A stretch of 64,000 nucleotides of DNA from Mesorhizobium sp. WSM4313 (GTDB lineage Bacteria; Pseudomonadota; Alphaproteobacteria; Rhizobiales; Rhizobiaceae). The notes beneath the pieces were generated by a model, which saw only the letters and a list, made by a program, of their open reading frames with translations, ran no database searches and was not told the origin of the DNA. Shown piece by piece: positions 1-9,864 of the stretch (position 1 is its first letter; the number at the start of each line of letters is the position of its first letter). Location of the stretch: assembly GCF_002294725.1 (NCBI RefSeq), contig NZ_NSFT01000001.1, forward strand, positions 888,839-952,838, read 5' to 3'. The position numbers and the translations under genes are program-made.

Positions 1-131
1 TGCGGCGGGATCGCCTGCATCTGGATCGGCTTCGGATCGGTGAAGCCGGCGGCATGGGTCGCCTTGAGCAGCGCGCCGGAAATCCCAAGTGCCGCGAAAC
101 CGTTCAGTTCCGCTGTGTTTTCGTTGGTCAA
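1..131 (-). CDS. DEAD-box RNA helicase, N-terminal fragment (cut by window edge)
   Basis: Only the first 43 codons are in the window; the rest lies beyond position 1. The reading begins with a TTG codon at 131-129, preceded by an AGAAG-like ribosome binding site. It shows the Q-motif pattern of DEAD-box ATP-dependent RNA helicases: a conserved Phe-x-x-Leu-Gly-Ile start, then GFTDPKPIQMQAIP. By family this would unwind structured RNA (RhlE-type, cold or ribosome-assembly related). A 6-bp GC hairpin (148-153 with 158-163) sits just upstream in its leader. The assignment rests on one motif, so the subfamily is not resolved. Confidence 0.7.
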   Translation of the reverse strand, partial: MTNENTAELNGFAALGISGALLKATHAAGFTDPKPIQMQAIPP

Positions 132-525
132 AATAATCTTCTTTCACGCGGCCTTGTGGCCGCAAACATCAATGGCGGCAAGGCGCAACCTGCCGTCGGA
201 TAAATTGTCATGGAACGACAAGGCGGCGGACGGTTCCGTCCGCGCGGCTGCGCTGTCGTGCCCGCAAGCATCATGCCTCGGGGCTTTTTCGCCAGCTTGC
301 CGATCGACCAGGGCCGATTTGCCGGAAAGAGGGAAAACAGACGCAACCAGTCTCATTCGTCGAGAAGGCCGGATGATTCCCGGCCCAAGCGCCTATGCAG
401 CTGCATATGGCTGAGTTTGTCCCGAAATGCAAGGGCGTCATGTTGCGGTGCAGCAAAACAGGGGTTCTTGCGCTCCCCTGCCGGCGCGATTACCACAAAT
501 TATCTATTGGTTTTGAGGACTAGCA
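132..525. other. Divergent intergenic region between helicase and pccB
   Basis: This 394-bp stretch separates two divergent genes and should hold both promoters. I see the helicase leader hairpin near 148-163 and a good GAGGA ribosome binding site at about 515-519 for the downstream carboxylase. No convincing coding sequence, terminator or sigma-54 site was found. A weak sigma-70 candidate lies near 455-490 but I do not call it. Confidence 0.5.
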
Positions 526-2058
526 ATGAAAGACGTGCTGAAGGAACTCGAGCGTCGCCGCGAGATTGCCCGCAAGGGCGGCGGCAAGGACCGCATCGAG
601 GCGCAGCACAAGAAGGGCAAGCTCACTGCGCGCGAGCGTATCGAGATATTCCTCGACGAGGGCTCGTTCGAAGAGTTCGACATGTATGTCGAGCATCGTT
701 CGACCGATTTCGGCATGGAGAAGACCAAGATCGCCGGCGATGGCGTCGTCACCGGCTGGGGCACCGTCAATGGGCGCCCGGTCTATATCTTTGCCAAGGA
801 TTTCACCGTGTTCGGCGGCTCGCTGTCGGAAGCGCATGCCGAAAAGGTCATCAAGGTCCAGGAGATGGCGCTGCGCAATCGCGCGCCGATCATCGGCCTC
901 TACGACGCCGGCGGCGCGCGTATCCAGGAGGGCGTGGCGGCGCTTGGCGGCTATGCCGAGATATTCCAGCGCAATGTGCTGGCATCCGGCGTCATCCCGC
1001 AAATCTCGCTGATCATGGGTCCCTGCGCCGGCGGCGACGTCTACTCGCCCGCCATGACCGATTTCATCTTCATGGTGCGCGACACCTCCTACATGTTCGT
1101 CACCGGACCGGACGTGGTGAAGACCGTGACCAACGAGACGGTGACCGCGGAAAGCCTCGGCGGCGCAAGCGTGCACACCACCAAATCCTCCATCGCCGAT
1201 GGCGCCTATGACAATGACGTCGAGGCGCTGCTGCAAATGCGCCGGCTGGTCGATCTTTTGCCAGCGTCGAACACAGCCGAGATTCCCGAGATAGAGTGCT
1301 ACCAGTCGGTGACGGATCACGACCTGTCGCTCGACCGGCTGATCCCCGACAATGCCAACAAGCCCTACGACATCAAGGAACTGATCCTGAAGGTCGCGGA
1401 CGAAGGCGACTTCTTCGAGATCCAGCAGAGTTTCGCCAAGAACATCGTCACCGGCTTCGGCCGCGTCGAGGGCCGCACGGTCGGTTTCGTCGCCAACCAG
1501 CCGATGGTGCTGGCCGGCGTGCTCGATTCCGACGCCAGCCGCAAGGCCGCGCGCTTCGTGCGCTTCTGCGATTGTTTTTCAATTCCCATCGTCACCTTCG
1601 TCGACGTGCCAGGCTTCCTGCCGGGCACCGCGCAGGAATATGGCGGGCTAATTAAGCATGGCGCCAAACTGCTCTTCGCCTATGCCGAGGCGACCGTGCC
1701 GAAGATCACCGTCATCACCCGCAAGGCTTATGGCGGGGCCTATGACGTGATGGCCTCGAAGCATCTGCGCGGCGACATGAATTATGCCTGGCCGACGGCG
1801 CAGATCGCGGTGATGGGCGCCAGGGGCGCGGTCGAGATCATCTATCGCAAGGACATCGGCGATCCGGAGAAAATCGCCGCTCATACAAAGACTTACGAGG
1901 ACCGCTTCCTGTCGCCTTTCGTCGCCGCCGAACGCGGCTATGTCGACGAGGTGATCATGCCACACTCGACCCGGCGTCGCATCGCGCGGGCGCTGCGCAT
2001 GCTGCGCAACAAGGATATGCAGAACCCCTGGAAGAAGCACGACAACATTCCTTTGTGA
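526..2058 (+). CDS. pccB: Acyl-CoA (propionyl-CoA) carboxylase, carboxyltransferase beta subunit
   Basis: A 510-residue protein, the normal length of the biotin-dependent carboxyltransferase subunit. It moves CO2 from carboxybiotin to propionyl-CoA or a related acyl-CoA, giving methylmalonyl-CoA. The N half carries the acyl-CoA binding oxyanion region ([11 protein letters not shown], then [20 protein letters not shown]). The C half carries the carboxybiotin side ([17 protein letters not shown], then [16 protein letters not shown]). The ATG has a GAGGA site seven bases upstream. The biotin carboxylase partner pccA is not next to it: two glycosyltransferases follow instead, the first 52 bp downstream. 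Propionyl specificity is by family resemblance; other acyl-CoAs are possible. Confidence 0.9.
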   Translation: MKDVLKELERRREIARKGGGKDRIEAQHKKGKLTARERIEIFLDEGSFEEFDMYVEHRSTDFGMEKTKIAGDGVVTGWGTVNGRPVYIFAKDFTVFGGSLSEAHAEKVIKVQEMALRNRAPIIGLYDAGGARIQEGVAALGGYAEIFQRNVLASGVIPQISLIMGPCAGGDVYSPAMTDFIFMVRDTSYMFVTGPDVVKTVTNETVTAESLGGASVHTTKSSIADGAYDNDVEALLQMRRLVDLLPASNTAEIPEIECYQSVTDHDLSLDRLIPDNANKPYDIKELILKVADEGDFFEIQQSFAKNIVTGFGRVEGRTVGFVANQPMVLAGVLDSDASRKAARFVRFCDCFSIPIVTFVDVPGFLPGTAQEYGGLIKHGAKLLFAYAEATVPKITVITRKAYGGAYDVMASKHLRGDMNYAWPTAQIAVMGARGAVEIIYRKDIGDPEKIAAHTKTYEDRFLSPFVAAERGYVDEVIMPHSTRRRIARALRMLRNKDMQNPWKKHDNIPL

Positions 2059-2110
2059 AAGACCTCCCGCCAGCCGAAAGGACAACCGCTAACATGAGCG
2101 CGGATACGAA

Positions 2111-3052
2111 ATGCGAATAACACTTGCGGCCCAGGGCCTTATTCCGTGCAAAGGCTATGGCGGCATCCAGCGGCAGGTCGAATGGCTGACTACGGAAATG
2201 GTCAAGATGGGGCATCAGGTGACATTGATTGCCGGCCCGGGATCGTCGCATCCGATGTGCGAGGTCCGCCACGCGGTGACCAATGACGAATGCCGCGCGG
2301 CTGTTCCCAAGGACACTGATATTGTCCATCTCCATGCCTGGAAGGTCGAAGTTCCTTTTCCGACGCTCAATACCGAGCGCGGCCATCTGCCGGATTACCC
2401 CAGGCCGCAGCCGAACTGGAGCTTCATCAGCGCCCGCCATGCCGAGCTGCACGGCCGCAAGACCTTCGTCTACAATGGCTTTCCGGTGGACGCCTATCGG
2501 CCGGCGCGGTTGAAGAACGATCATTTGTTCTTCATGGCGGCCATCGCGCGGGCCGGAAAGGGCCTCAATCGGGCGGTGGACCTCGCGAAAAAGTATGATT
2601 TCAAGCTCGATATCGCCGGCGGCTCGCGCTGGAAGCTGCTTGGCCGCAGCAAGACGCGACGCGAGGGCGTGTTCTTCAAGAGCCTGTCGCCGCGCTTCCG
2701 CTATCACGGCATGGTCGACGGCGAACCGAAGGTGCGATTGCTGGGCGAGACCAAGGCCTTTCTGAATCCGATTTCCTGGGAGGAGCCTTTCGGCAACGCG
2801 CCGGTCGAATCCATGCTGTGCGGCACGCCGGTCTTGACTACGGCACGCGGCGCGCTGCCCGAAACCGTCGATGCCGATACCGGCCGTTTCTTCGACACGG
2901 ATGAGGAGTTCGCGCGCGGTTTCGGTGAAATCGACGGTTTGTCGGCGCAAAGATGCCGCGAATCCGCGGCAGACCGGTTCCCGATCCAAAAGGCCGCAAA
3001 AGCCTATATCGAGCTCTACCACCGTATTCTTGATGGCGAAGCGCTTCCGTGA
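2111..3052 (+). CDS. Glycosyltransferase family 4 (GT-B fold)
   Basis: A 313-residue retaining glycosyltransferase. The N-terminal acceptor domain begins with MRITLAAQGLIP and a Gly-rich loop (KGYGGIQRQVEWL, residues 14-26). The C-terminal nucleotide-sugar domain carries the EX7E pair at E225 and E233 (EEPFGNAPVESMLCGTPV). It is shorter than the 350-400 residues usual for GT4; the linker between the domains looks compressed. It probably builds a surface polysaccharide or glycolipid, but donor and acceptor cannot be read from sequence. It lies 52 bp after pccB and 60 bp before a GT9 gene on the same strand, so the three may be cotranscribed. Confidence 0.8.
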   Translation: MRITLAAQGLIPCKGYGGIQRQVEWLTTEMVKMGHQVTLIAGPGSSHPMCEVRHAVTNDECRAAVPKDTDIVHLHAWKVEVPFPTLNTERGHLPDYPRPQPNWSFISARHAELHGRKTFVYNGFPVDAYRPARLKNDHLFFMAAIARAGKGLNRAVDLAKKYDFKLDIAGGSRWKLLGRSKTRREGVFFKSLSPRFRYHGMVDGEPKVRLLGETKAFLNPISWEEPFGNAPVESMLCGTPVLTTARGALPETVDADTGRFFDTDEEFARGFGEIDGLSAQRCRESAADRFPIQKAAKAYIELYHRILDGEALP

Positions 3053-3112
3053 GACATCACGCAGGGGTTTCTTAGCAGCGCTGACCGTTCCGGACCGAAA
3101 GAGTATCGCGCA

Positions 3113-4132
3113 TTGCGCCCCATCCTGATCTTCTGCCTGCCGGCGATCGGTGATTTCATCCGCTGCCACTCGGCCATCCGGATCATCGCCGAGAGATTCC
3201 CGGGGCAGCCGATCGACATCATCACTTCAAGGGTCGCCGCGCCGCTGGCGCGGCTGATGCCGCATGTTCGCAAGGCCTGGATAGCCGAGAAGCACTGGAA
3301 GCCAGGGCTGAAAGAGCGGGCTGGTCTGGCACGCGAAATCCGCCGGGAGAATTACCAGGCGGCCTATATGCTCACCAGCAGCACCAAGGCTTGCCTGGTG
3401 CCATGGCTGGCCGGAATACCGGAGCGCATCGGCTATCCGCGCGAGTTCCAGTTCGGCATCATCAATCGACTGCCCGCCGGTTGGCTGAAATCGATGCTTG
3501 CATTCGGCCCGCGCAAGACGCGGGTGGCAGACCAGGTTTGTGCAATCGCGCGTCTCGGCAAAAGGCCTGCCGAGGACGGACCATTGCCGGCTCCGCAGCT
3601 GGTTGTTTCCGCCGAAGAGCTTGCCGGTTGGCGTCGGCGCAACGGGATCGACCCTGCGAAGCCGGCGATTGCCCTCTACACGTCGGACTTTGCCAACAAA
3701 CGCTCATGGCCGATGGAGCGCTTCGTCTCGATCGCGCGCGACCATGTTGCCCGCGGCTGGTCGGTTTGGCTGATCGGCGGGCCGCGCGAGCGGCAGGCTG
3801 CGGCGGAAATCAGGGCTTGTTTGCCCGAGGCGCTCGATTTTACCTCGACGCCCGATATAGCAGAAGCCATGTGCCAGATCGCGGCCTCGACCATTTTTCT
3901 CGGAGTCGATGGCGGCATCTCCCACGCTGCTGGGGCGCTGGGCGGCCCTTGTGTGCTCATATACGGTTTGAACCGAGCCTATATGCACGGTCCGGTGAAC
4001 GAACAGGTGATTTTTCTCGAGCCGCCGATTTCGACGCCAGGCTGGGTGGAGAACACGCGCGCGGTGTCCGAGGACAGGGTTCGCGAGGCGCTTGCGGCGG
4101 CGATCCGAAAAAACGCGCCGCAATTCACCTGA
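3113..4132 (+). CDS. Glycosyltransferase family 9 (heptosyltransferase-like)
   Basis: A 339-residue GT9 protein of the ADP-heptose:LPS heptosyltransferase superfamily. The N-terminus RPILIFCLPAIGDFI matches the family's opening GD-containing strand-loop. The C-terminal domain has a nucleotide-sugar site (GPRERQAAAEI) and the conserved GVDGGISHAAGALGGPCVLIYG segment. The start is a TTG codon at 3113; no earlier in-frame ATG fits the family start. The likely role is adding a sugar to lipopolysaccharide core or a related glycan at the cytoplasmic face of the inner membrane. It pairs with the preceding GT4. It converges on the next gene with one base between stops. Confidence 0.82.
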   Translation: MRPILIFCLPAIGDFIRCHSAIRIIAERFPGQPIDIITSRVAAPLARLMPHVRKAWIAEKHWKPGLKERAGLAREIRRENYQAAYMLTSSTKACLVPWLAGIPERIGYPREFQFGIINRLPAGWLKSMLAFGPRKTRVADQVCAIARLGKRPAEDGPLPAPQLVVSAEELAGWRRRNGIDPAKPAIALYTSDFANKRSWPMERFVSIARDHVARGWSVWLIGGPRERQAAAEIRACLPEALDFTSTPDIAEAMCQIAASTIFLGVDGGISHAAGALGGPCVLIYGLNRAYMHGPVNEQVIFLEPPISTPGWVENTRAVSEDRVREALAAAIRKNAPQFT

Positions 4133-4133
4133 C

Positions 4134-6134
4134 CTATTCCTCGGCTGCCACCCCGAAACCCGCGCCCATGCTCGCGCGCGCCGTGGTCGCCCAAGGCGTG
4201 GCGTGATTATCGATGCGCATCTGGAAGATGAAATAGGTCGGCGAGCAGAAGCCGATGCCCCTGACCCTGGCGGCGCCCGGTGTGTCCGGCGGCAGCGACT
4301 GGCACATATAATCCTCGCGGCAGAAATGGTCAGCCGAGCAGGCTGGGCGGTTGCCGCGGTTGACCGAGCCGCCGAGACACTGGCCGAAATTGTTGGTGGC
4401 CACGCAGGTGTCGAACTTCTTGCCGCCGACCAGGCCGCAGATCTCGCTCGGCATCGGCTTGCCGGGCTTGAAAGCGGAGAAGGCGCGATCCTTGTCATCG
4501 CAAGCGCGATACGCGAAGCCTCCCGGAACGCCGATCTTCGGCGGCCGGCAGGTATAGGCAATGCGCGAGATCGCCGGCGCGAAAGCAGCGAATTGGCCGG
4601 TGATCTTGTAGCGATCGTTGAACGGCTGCGTCACGTTGCTGGCGATCGAGCCGGTGAGGCAAGGATGGCCCGAAAACATCGCGGGACTGTCTTTCGGCCG
4701 CAGGCATTGCGCCAGTTTGGTTCTCACCCCCGAAGCGGTGGCGATCGGTGTGCAGACCGTGCCGGCGCCGCATTGCCAGGTGCTGCCGAAGCGGCTTGCG
4801 TCATCCGGCATCAGGCATGGCATTGCCGTTTCGGCCGGCGTATAGGCGGGCTCGCCCGCATCCTTCCAGGCGGCGGGCGGCGCAAAGGAGAGCGGACGAA
4901 AACGATTGGGCTCCCTGGCTTCGGCCGTCGCCTTGAGCCACGCTTCGCGGCGCGGGATATCGGCGTGGAGATGCGGCGAGATGCCGACTTCGATACGGTT
5001 GAGCGGCGAGGTTGTGGCGTCGTCGAGACCGATGAAATGGAAGCCGGCGGTCGAGCCCGCCTGATGGCAACCCTGGCAGGCACCGTTGTCGAGCCGCTCG
5101 ACCAAAGCGTCCGGCGTGCGCGCCAAGGTAAACTTCGAATAGTCGAGCCCGGCGAACTCCTTTGGGTCGAACAGCGGCGTGAACGGATGATTGGCTTGCC
5201 TTGCGCTGCCGAAAGTCGACCAGGAGACGACTTTTCGGGCGAGGAATTCGTCCGGGATTTCGTATACGCCGAGATCGACCGCAGCGGCATTGACGCGGAC
5301 ATAGTCGGCAAGCCGCGCTTTCAGATCGGCGTCCTCGGCAAGCCGGGCCGTGTCCGGCGTATTTTCCAGCGGCTTCTCACCGACCCTCGAACCATCGATG
5401 CTGAAGATGCGCATCAGGTAAGCGGCCTGCCCGCCGAACTCGGTTTCCTGGCCGGAAGGAAAGCGCACCACCTGCGCGTTGAGCTCGATCTGCTTGAAGG
5501 ACAGCGAGGTCTTTTCGAGCGGCCCGCCGGTTAACCAGCCGGCATCGACCGTTTCGTCGAGCTGCGGCGTCCAGCGGCCGGCAGCGCCCACACAGCCACC
5601 GTCGACATCTTGAGCGACGCGGTATATGGCGCTGAAGTTGAACGGCAGGCGCGAGGCCAGTTGCTTGCCGTTCTTCTTGAAGCTGTAGGCCAGGCGATAA
5701 ACGAACCGCACCTCGCCGCAGCTCGTCTCGTTGCCAAGCGTTGCGAAATCGCGTCGGTCGAGCCGGTTGACGACGCCGACAAGGCGGAAGCGCGCCGCAT
5801 TCGTCTTCAGCCAGCGCATGTCGATGATGCGGCCGACATTGCCGTCGGTCACTTCGTAGAGAGAGCGGCCGCCGGCCTTCATCTCGGTGCGCAACGCGGC
5901 GACATCGCCGGCCACTGTGTCGACGATGGCGTGATAGGCTGGTGCCTCATCATAGAGGGATTTCAGATCGTCGCTGCCGTCGACGCCGAAGAGGTCGGCG
6001 AAGCCATATCCCCCGGCATCTAGTGCGGCGAGCACGCGTGGGTCGTCGATGATGGCAACCGGATGATCGGTGGCGCGCGCCGGCTGGGCAATGAAAGCGG
6101 CCAGGACGGCAACGAGCAGCCCCAGCCGCTTCAT
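4134..6134 (-). CDS. Secreted Cys-rich protein with a single CxxCH motif, function unknown
   Basis: A 666-residue protein that I do not recognise by name. The start at 6134 is chosen because it begins a clear Sec signal peptide (MKRLGLLVAVLAAFIAQPARA, cleavage near residue 21). Its ATG also overlaps the stop of the upstream nnr gene as ATGA, which implies translational coupling. Residues 353-357 are CQGCH, a possible c-type haem attachment site. The region 440-630 holds fourteen cysteines, suggesting disulfides or metal sites in the periplasm. There are no predicted membrane spans after the signal peptide. It may be a periplasmic redox or cell-envelope protein; the operon partner repairs hydrated NAD(P)H but gives no direct clue. 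Confidence 0.75.
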   Translation of the reverse strand: MKRLGLLVAVLAAFIAQPARATDHPVAIIDDPRVLAALDAGGYGFADLFGVDGSDDLKSLYDEAPAYHAIVDTVAGDVAALRTEMKAGGRSLYEVTDGNVGRIIDMRWLKTNAARFRLVGVVNRLDRRDFATLGNETSCGEVRFVYRLAYSFKKNGKQLASRLPFNFSAIYRVAQDVDGGCVGAAGRWTPQLDETVDAGWLTGGPLEKTSLSFKQIELNAQVVRFPSGQETEFGGQAAYLMRIFSIDGSRVGEKPLENTPDTARLAEDADLKARLADYVRVNAAAVDLGVYEIPDEFLARKVVSWSTFGSARQANHPFTPLFDPKEFAGLDYSKFTLARTPDALVERLDNGACQGCHQAGSTAGFHFIGLDDATTSPLNRIEVGISPHLHADIPRREAWLKATAEAREPNRFRPLSFAPPAAWKDAGEPAYTPAETAMPCLMPDDASRFGSTWQCGAGTVCTPIATASGVRTKLAQCLRPKDSPAMFSGHPCLTGSIASNVTQPFNDRYKITGQFAAFAPAISRIAYTCRPPKIGVPGGFAYRACDDKDRAFSAFKPGKPMPSEICGLVGGKKFDTCVATNNFGQCLGGSVNRGNRPACSADHFCREDYMCQSLPPDTPGAARVRGIGFCSPTYFIFQMRIDNHATPWATTARASMGAGFGVAAEE

Positions 6135-7648
6135 AGGACAGCGCTCTGCGCCAGTTCGCGAAGAACCGGCACCATGGCCAGAGGCAGGTCTTCCGCAATC
6201 AAACCCGGCCCAAAGCGGCTGCCGGCTTCGGCATGGATCCAGACCGCGGCGCAAGCCGCTTCGAAGGCCGGCATGCCTTGCGCCAGGAGCCCGGCAATGA
6301 TGCCCGCCAGCACGTCGCCCGACCCGGCGGTGGCGAGCCATGGCGCGCCATTGCTATTGATCGCGGCGCGGCCCTCCGGCGAGGCGACCACGCTGTCGGC
6401 GCCCTTGTAGACGATCACGGCGTTGGCGCGCTGCGCGGCTTCGCGTGCCTTGGCCAGCTTCGACAAGGCCTTGTTGCCGGCAATGTCGGCAAACAACCTG
6501 CCGAACTCACCCTCATGCGGCGTCATGATCAACGCCGGCGCGTCCGGTCTGGCGGCCGCCTCGAACAGCGTCGAGGCCGCATTGCGGAAAGAGGTGATGC
6601 CGTCGGCGTCGAGCACGAGACCCTCAACGCCGCCGTCCTGCCGGTTTTTGGCGAGCACGGCGAGCGCGAAATCGCGCGCCTTGTCACCGATGCCGAAGGC
6701 GGGGCCGAGAACGAAGGCGGACGGCCGGCGATCGCCGATAAGATCATGCACATCCTCGATCGCGTCGACCTTGCGCAGCATGATCGAGGTCAGATGCGCT
6801 GCGTTGACCTGCATGGCGTTAGCCGGCGACAGCACGGTGACGGCCCCTGCCCCGCTTCTTGCGGCCGCAAGCGCTGCGAGGCGCGCCGCACCCGTCGCGG
6901 ATGGTCCGCCTGAAAAGACGCTTGCATGGCCGCGCTTGTACTTATGCGTATCGACGGCCGGCGCGGGGAAGTTCGCGATCCAGAGCCCTGGCCGGTTCTC
7001 GAAGGCTCGCGGCGCGACCGAATCGATGATCTCGTCACAAATGCCGATGTTGGCCAACACGATCTCGCCGCATCGCCCACGGCCAGGCAGAAGCAGGTGC
7101 CCAGGCTTTTTCCGCGCAAAGGTCACCGTGAGCGCCGCGCGAAATGCCGAGCCGAGGATTTCGCCGCTCTCGCCGGAAACGCCCGAAGGCAGGTCGATCG
7201 CGACAACCGGCAGGTTCAGCCTGGTAACGGCGTCGACCGCGTCTTTGGCGTCGCCGGCGAGAGGCTTCGACAGGCCCGCACCATAGATGGCGTCGACAAC
7301 CAGCGATCCAGCTTCCGCGGTGAAGGCTGAAAGCGGGTGCCGCTCCAGAGCGCAATCAGCCGCCGCGAGCGCGGCGTCGCTGCCTGCCTTCGGTTCGCCC
7401 GACGCCCACAGGGCCACATCGACGCCGGCCTCGGCCAGCAGCCGCGCCACGACGTAGCCGTCGCCGCCATTGTTGCCCGGGCCGCACAGCACGTGCACCT
7501 TCTTCGCGCCAGGATAGCGCGCCAGCACGACGGCCGCGACCGCCTCGCCCGCGCGTAGCATCAAGCGATAGCCGTCGAGCGGTCCGGCCGCGATTGTCAG
7601 CCTGTCGGCCTCGGCCATTTCGGCCGGCGATAGAAGTTCATTGCGCAT
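6131..7648 (-). CDS. nnr: Bifunctional NAD(P)H-hydrate epimerase / ADP-dependent NAD(P)H-hydrate dehydratase
   Basis: A cytoplasmic metabolite-repair enzyme. The N-terminal YjeF domain (about residues 1-210) epimerises damaged R-NAD(P)HX; it carries GPGNNGGDGYVVARLL. The C-terminal ribokinase-like domain (about 220-500) dehydrates S-NAD(P)HX using ADP; it carries the TAGSGDVLAGIIAGLL phosphate-binding and catalytic-Asp motif. The start at 7648 gives 505 residues, close to the usual 500-515. In-frame ATGs at 7666 and 7678 are alternatives, and the long upstream extension is non-homologous. The stop overlaps the ATG of the secreted CxxCH protein by four bases. It is divergent from glnB. Confidence 0.92.
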   Translation of the reverse strand: MRNELLSPAEMAEADRLTIAAGPLDGYRLMLRAGEAVAAVVLARYPGAKKVHVLCGPGNNGGDGYVVARLLAEAGVDVALWASGEPKAGSDAALAAADCALERHPLSAFTAEAGSLVVDAIYGAGLSKPLAGDAKDAVDAVTRLNLPVVAIDLPSGVSGESGEILGSAFRAALTVTFARKKPGHLLLPGRGRCGEIVLANIGICDEIIDSVAPRAFENRPGLWIANFPAPAVDTHKYKRGHASVFSGGPSATGAARLAALAAARSGAGAVTVLSPANAMQVNAAHLTSIMLRKVDAIEDVHDLIGDRRPSAFVLGPAFGIGDKARDFALAVLAKNRQDGGVEGLVLDADGITSFRNAASTLFEAAARPDAPALIMTPHEGEFGRLFADIAGNKALSKLAKAREAAQRANAVIVYKGADSVVASPEGRAAINSNGAPWLATAGSGDVLAGIIAGLLAQGMPAFEAACAAVWIHAEAGSRFGPGLIAEDLPLAMVPVLRELAQSAVL

Positions 7649-7918
7649 GGGATTGCCGATCTCCATGCGATCAAGCATTGTCCAGTTTTCGGTTCGAAGC
7701 AAACCAGTGACCGCGCATTGTCTTGCAAATGCGGTCGCATCCGGGAGGAGTTCAGCCTGCAAATTGCGCTGTCTGCCCATTTTTTGCGCAGACGCGAGGA
7801 GGAGCGATGTATACGGTTTGGGCGTCCATGACGCATCCGATGCAGCCGATGACGCGAATTTGCATCCGGACGCGGCATGGGCGCGAAAACGCCCCTCACC
7901 GTCTGCGCTCCTCAGGAT

Positions 7919-7934
7919 TGGCACGCTTCGTGCT
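7919..7934 (+). promoter_or_regulatory. Sigma-54 (RpoN) promoter for glnB-glnA
   Basis: The sequence TGGCACG-CTTC-GTGCT matches the -24/-12 consensus: GG at 7920-7921 and GC at 7932-7933 with exactly ten bases between. It lies about 61 bp upstream of the glnB ATG. Nitrogen-regulated expression through NtrC is established for rhizobial glnBA and fits here. I could not identify a confident NtrC dimer site upstream. The rest of the 346-bp gap from 7649 to 7994 has no gene. Confidence 0.72.
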
Positions 7935-7940
7935 TGATGA

Positions 7941-8333
<393 letters not shown>

Positions 8334-8384
8334 CCAAAACCTACAATCCATTTTCCGGACGTCATCACACAGGGAAGAAATGAC

Positions 8385-9794
8385 ATGACGACAGCCAAAG
8401 ACATCATGAAGCAGATCAAGGACAACGACGTGAAATTCGTCGACCTGCGCTTCACCGATCCGCGGGGCAAGCTGCAACATGTGACGATGGATGTCGTCGA
8501 GGTGGAGGAAGACATGTTCGCCGACGGCGTCATGTTCGACGGCTCCTCGATCGCCGGCTGGAAGGCGATCAACGAGTCCGACATGGTGCTGATGCCGGAC
8601 ACGGATACCGTCCATATGGATCCGTTCTTCGCCCAGTCGACCATGGTCATCCTGTGCGACATCCTCGATCCGATTTCAGGCGAGGCTTATAACCGCGATC
8701 CGCGCGGCACCGCCAAGAAGGCCGAGGCCTACATGAAGGCGGAAGGCATCGGCGACACCATCTATGTCGGTCCCGAGGCCGAGTTCTTCGTGTTCGACGA
8801 CGTCAAGTACAAGGCCGATCCCTACAACACCGGCTTCCGTCTCGACTCGACCGAACTGCCCTCCAACGACGACACCGACTACGAGACCGGCAATCTCGGC
8901 CACCGTCCGCGCATCAAGGGCGGCTATTTCCCGGTGCCGCCGATCGATTCCTGCCAGGACATGCGTTCCGAGATGCTGACCGTGCTCGCCGAAATGGGCG
9001 TGCGCGTCGAAAAGCACCACCACGAGGTCGCCGCCGCGCAGCACGAGCTCGGCATCAAGTTCGACACGCTGGTGCGCAACGCCGACAAGATGCTGATCTA
9101 CAAGTATGTCGTGCACCAGGTCGCCAACGCCTACGGCAAGACAGCCACCTTCATGCCGAAGCCGGTGTTCGGCGACAACGGCTCGGGCATGCACGTCCAC
9201 CAGTCGATCTGGAAGGGCGGCAAGCCGACCTTCGCCGGCAACGAATATGCCGGCCTGTCGGAGAGCTGCCTCTATTACATCGGCGGCATCATCAAGCACG
9301 CCAAGGCGATCAACGCCTTCACCAACCCGCTGACCAACTCCTACAAGCGTCTGGTGCCGGGCTATGAGGCGCCGGTGCTGCTCGCCTATTCGGCGCGCAA
9401 CCGCTCGGCTTCCTGCCGCATTCCGTTCGGCAACTCGCCAAAGTCGAAGCGCGTCGAGGTCCGCTTCCCCGATCCGGGCGCGAACCCCTATCTCGGTTTC
9501 GCCGCTATGTTGATGGCCGGCCTCGATGGCATCAAGAACAAGATCCACCCCGGACAGCCGATGGACAAGGATCTCTACGACCTGCCGCCGAAGGAGCTGA
9601 AGAAGATCCCGACCGTCTGCGGCTCGCTGCGCGAAGCCCTGCAGAACCTCGACAAGGACCGCGGCTTCCTGAAAGCCGGCGGCGTCTTCGACGACGATCA
9701 GATCGACAGCTATATCGAGCTCAAGATGGCCGAGGTCATGCGCTTCGAAATGACCCCGCACCCGGTCGAGTACGACATGTACTATTCGGTCTAA
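8385..9794 (+). CDS. glnA: Glutamine synthetase type I (GSI)
   Basis: A 469-residue dodecameric enzyme that makes glutamine from glutamate, ammonia and ATP. Visible features are the beta-grasp N-domain with DGSSIAGW (residues 52-59), the metal and glutamate site region [11 protein letters not shown] (128-138), the ATP-binding [16 protein letters not shown] (259-274), and the adenylylation Tyr398 in [10 protein letters not shown]. Tyr398 marks the GSI-beta subtype, whose activity is switched by GlnE. It is cotranscribed with glnB and ends at a strong hairpin terminator. A separate glnII lies downstream on the opposite strand. Confidence 0.97.
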   Translation: MTTAKDIMKQIKDNDVKFVDLRFTDPRGKLQHVTMDVVEVEEDMFADGVMFDGSSIAGWKAINESDMVLMPDTDTVHMDPFFAQSTMVILCDILDPISGEAYNRDPRGTAKKAEAYMKAEGIGDTIYVGPEAEFFVFDDVKYKADPYNTGFRLDSTELPSNDDTDYETGNLGHRPRIKGGYFPVPPIDSCQDMRSEMLTVLAEMGVRVEKHHHEVAAAQHELGIKFDTLVRNADKMLIYKYVVHQVANAYGKTATFMPKPVFGDNGSGMHVHQSIWKGGKPTFAGNEYAGLSESCLYYIGGIIKHAKAINAFTNPLTNSYKRLVPGYEAPVLLAYSARNRSASCRIPFGNSPKSKRVEVRFPDPGANPYLGFAAMLMAGLDGIKNKIHPGQPMDKDLYDLPPKELKKIPTVCGSLREALQNLDKDRGFLKAGGVFDDDQIDSYIELKMAEVMRFEMTPHPVEYDMYYSV

Positions 9795-9818
9795 ACTTCT
9801 GATCGGATAGAAAATTCT

Positions 9819-9851
9819 GCCCTTGGAAGGCACTCCCTTCCAAGGGCTTTT
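9819..9851 (+). terminator. Rho-independent terminator after glnA
   Basis: A perfect 12-bp inverted repeat (9819-9830 with 9836-9847) with a five-base loop is followed by TTTTC. It starts 25 bp after the glnA stop codon and would end the glnB-glnA transcript. Confidence 0.85.
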
Positions 9852-9864
9852 CATTTCTGAAGAC

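Noticed and set aside
7700..7900. NtrC-type dimer sites upstream of the glnB sigma-54 promoter
   Set aside because: Several TGC...GCA half-sites are present, but none fits the TGCACC-N5-GGTGCA spacing well enough.
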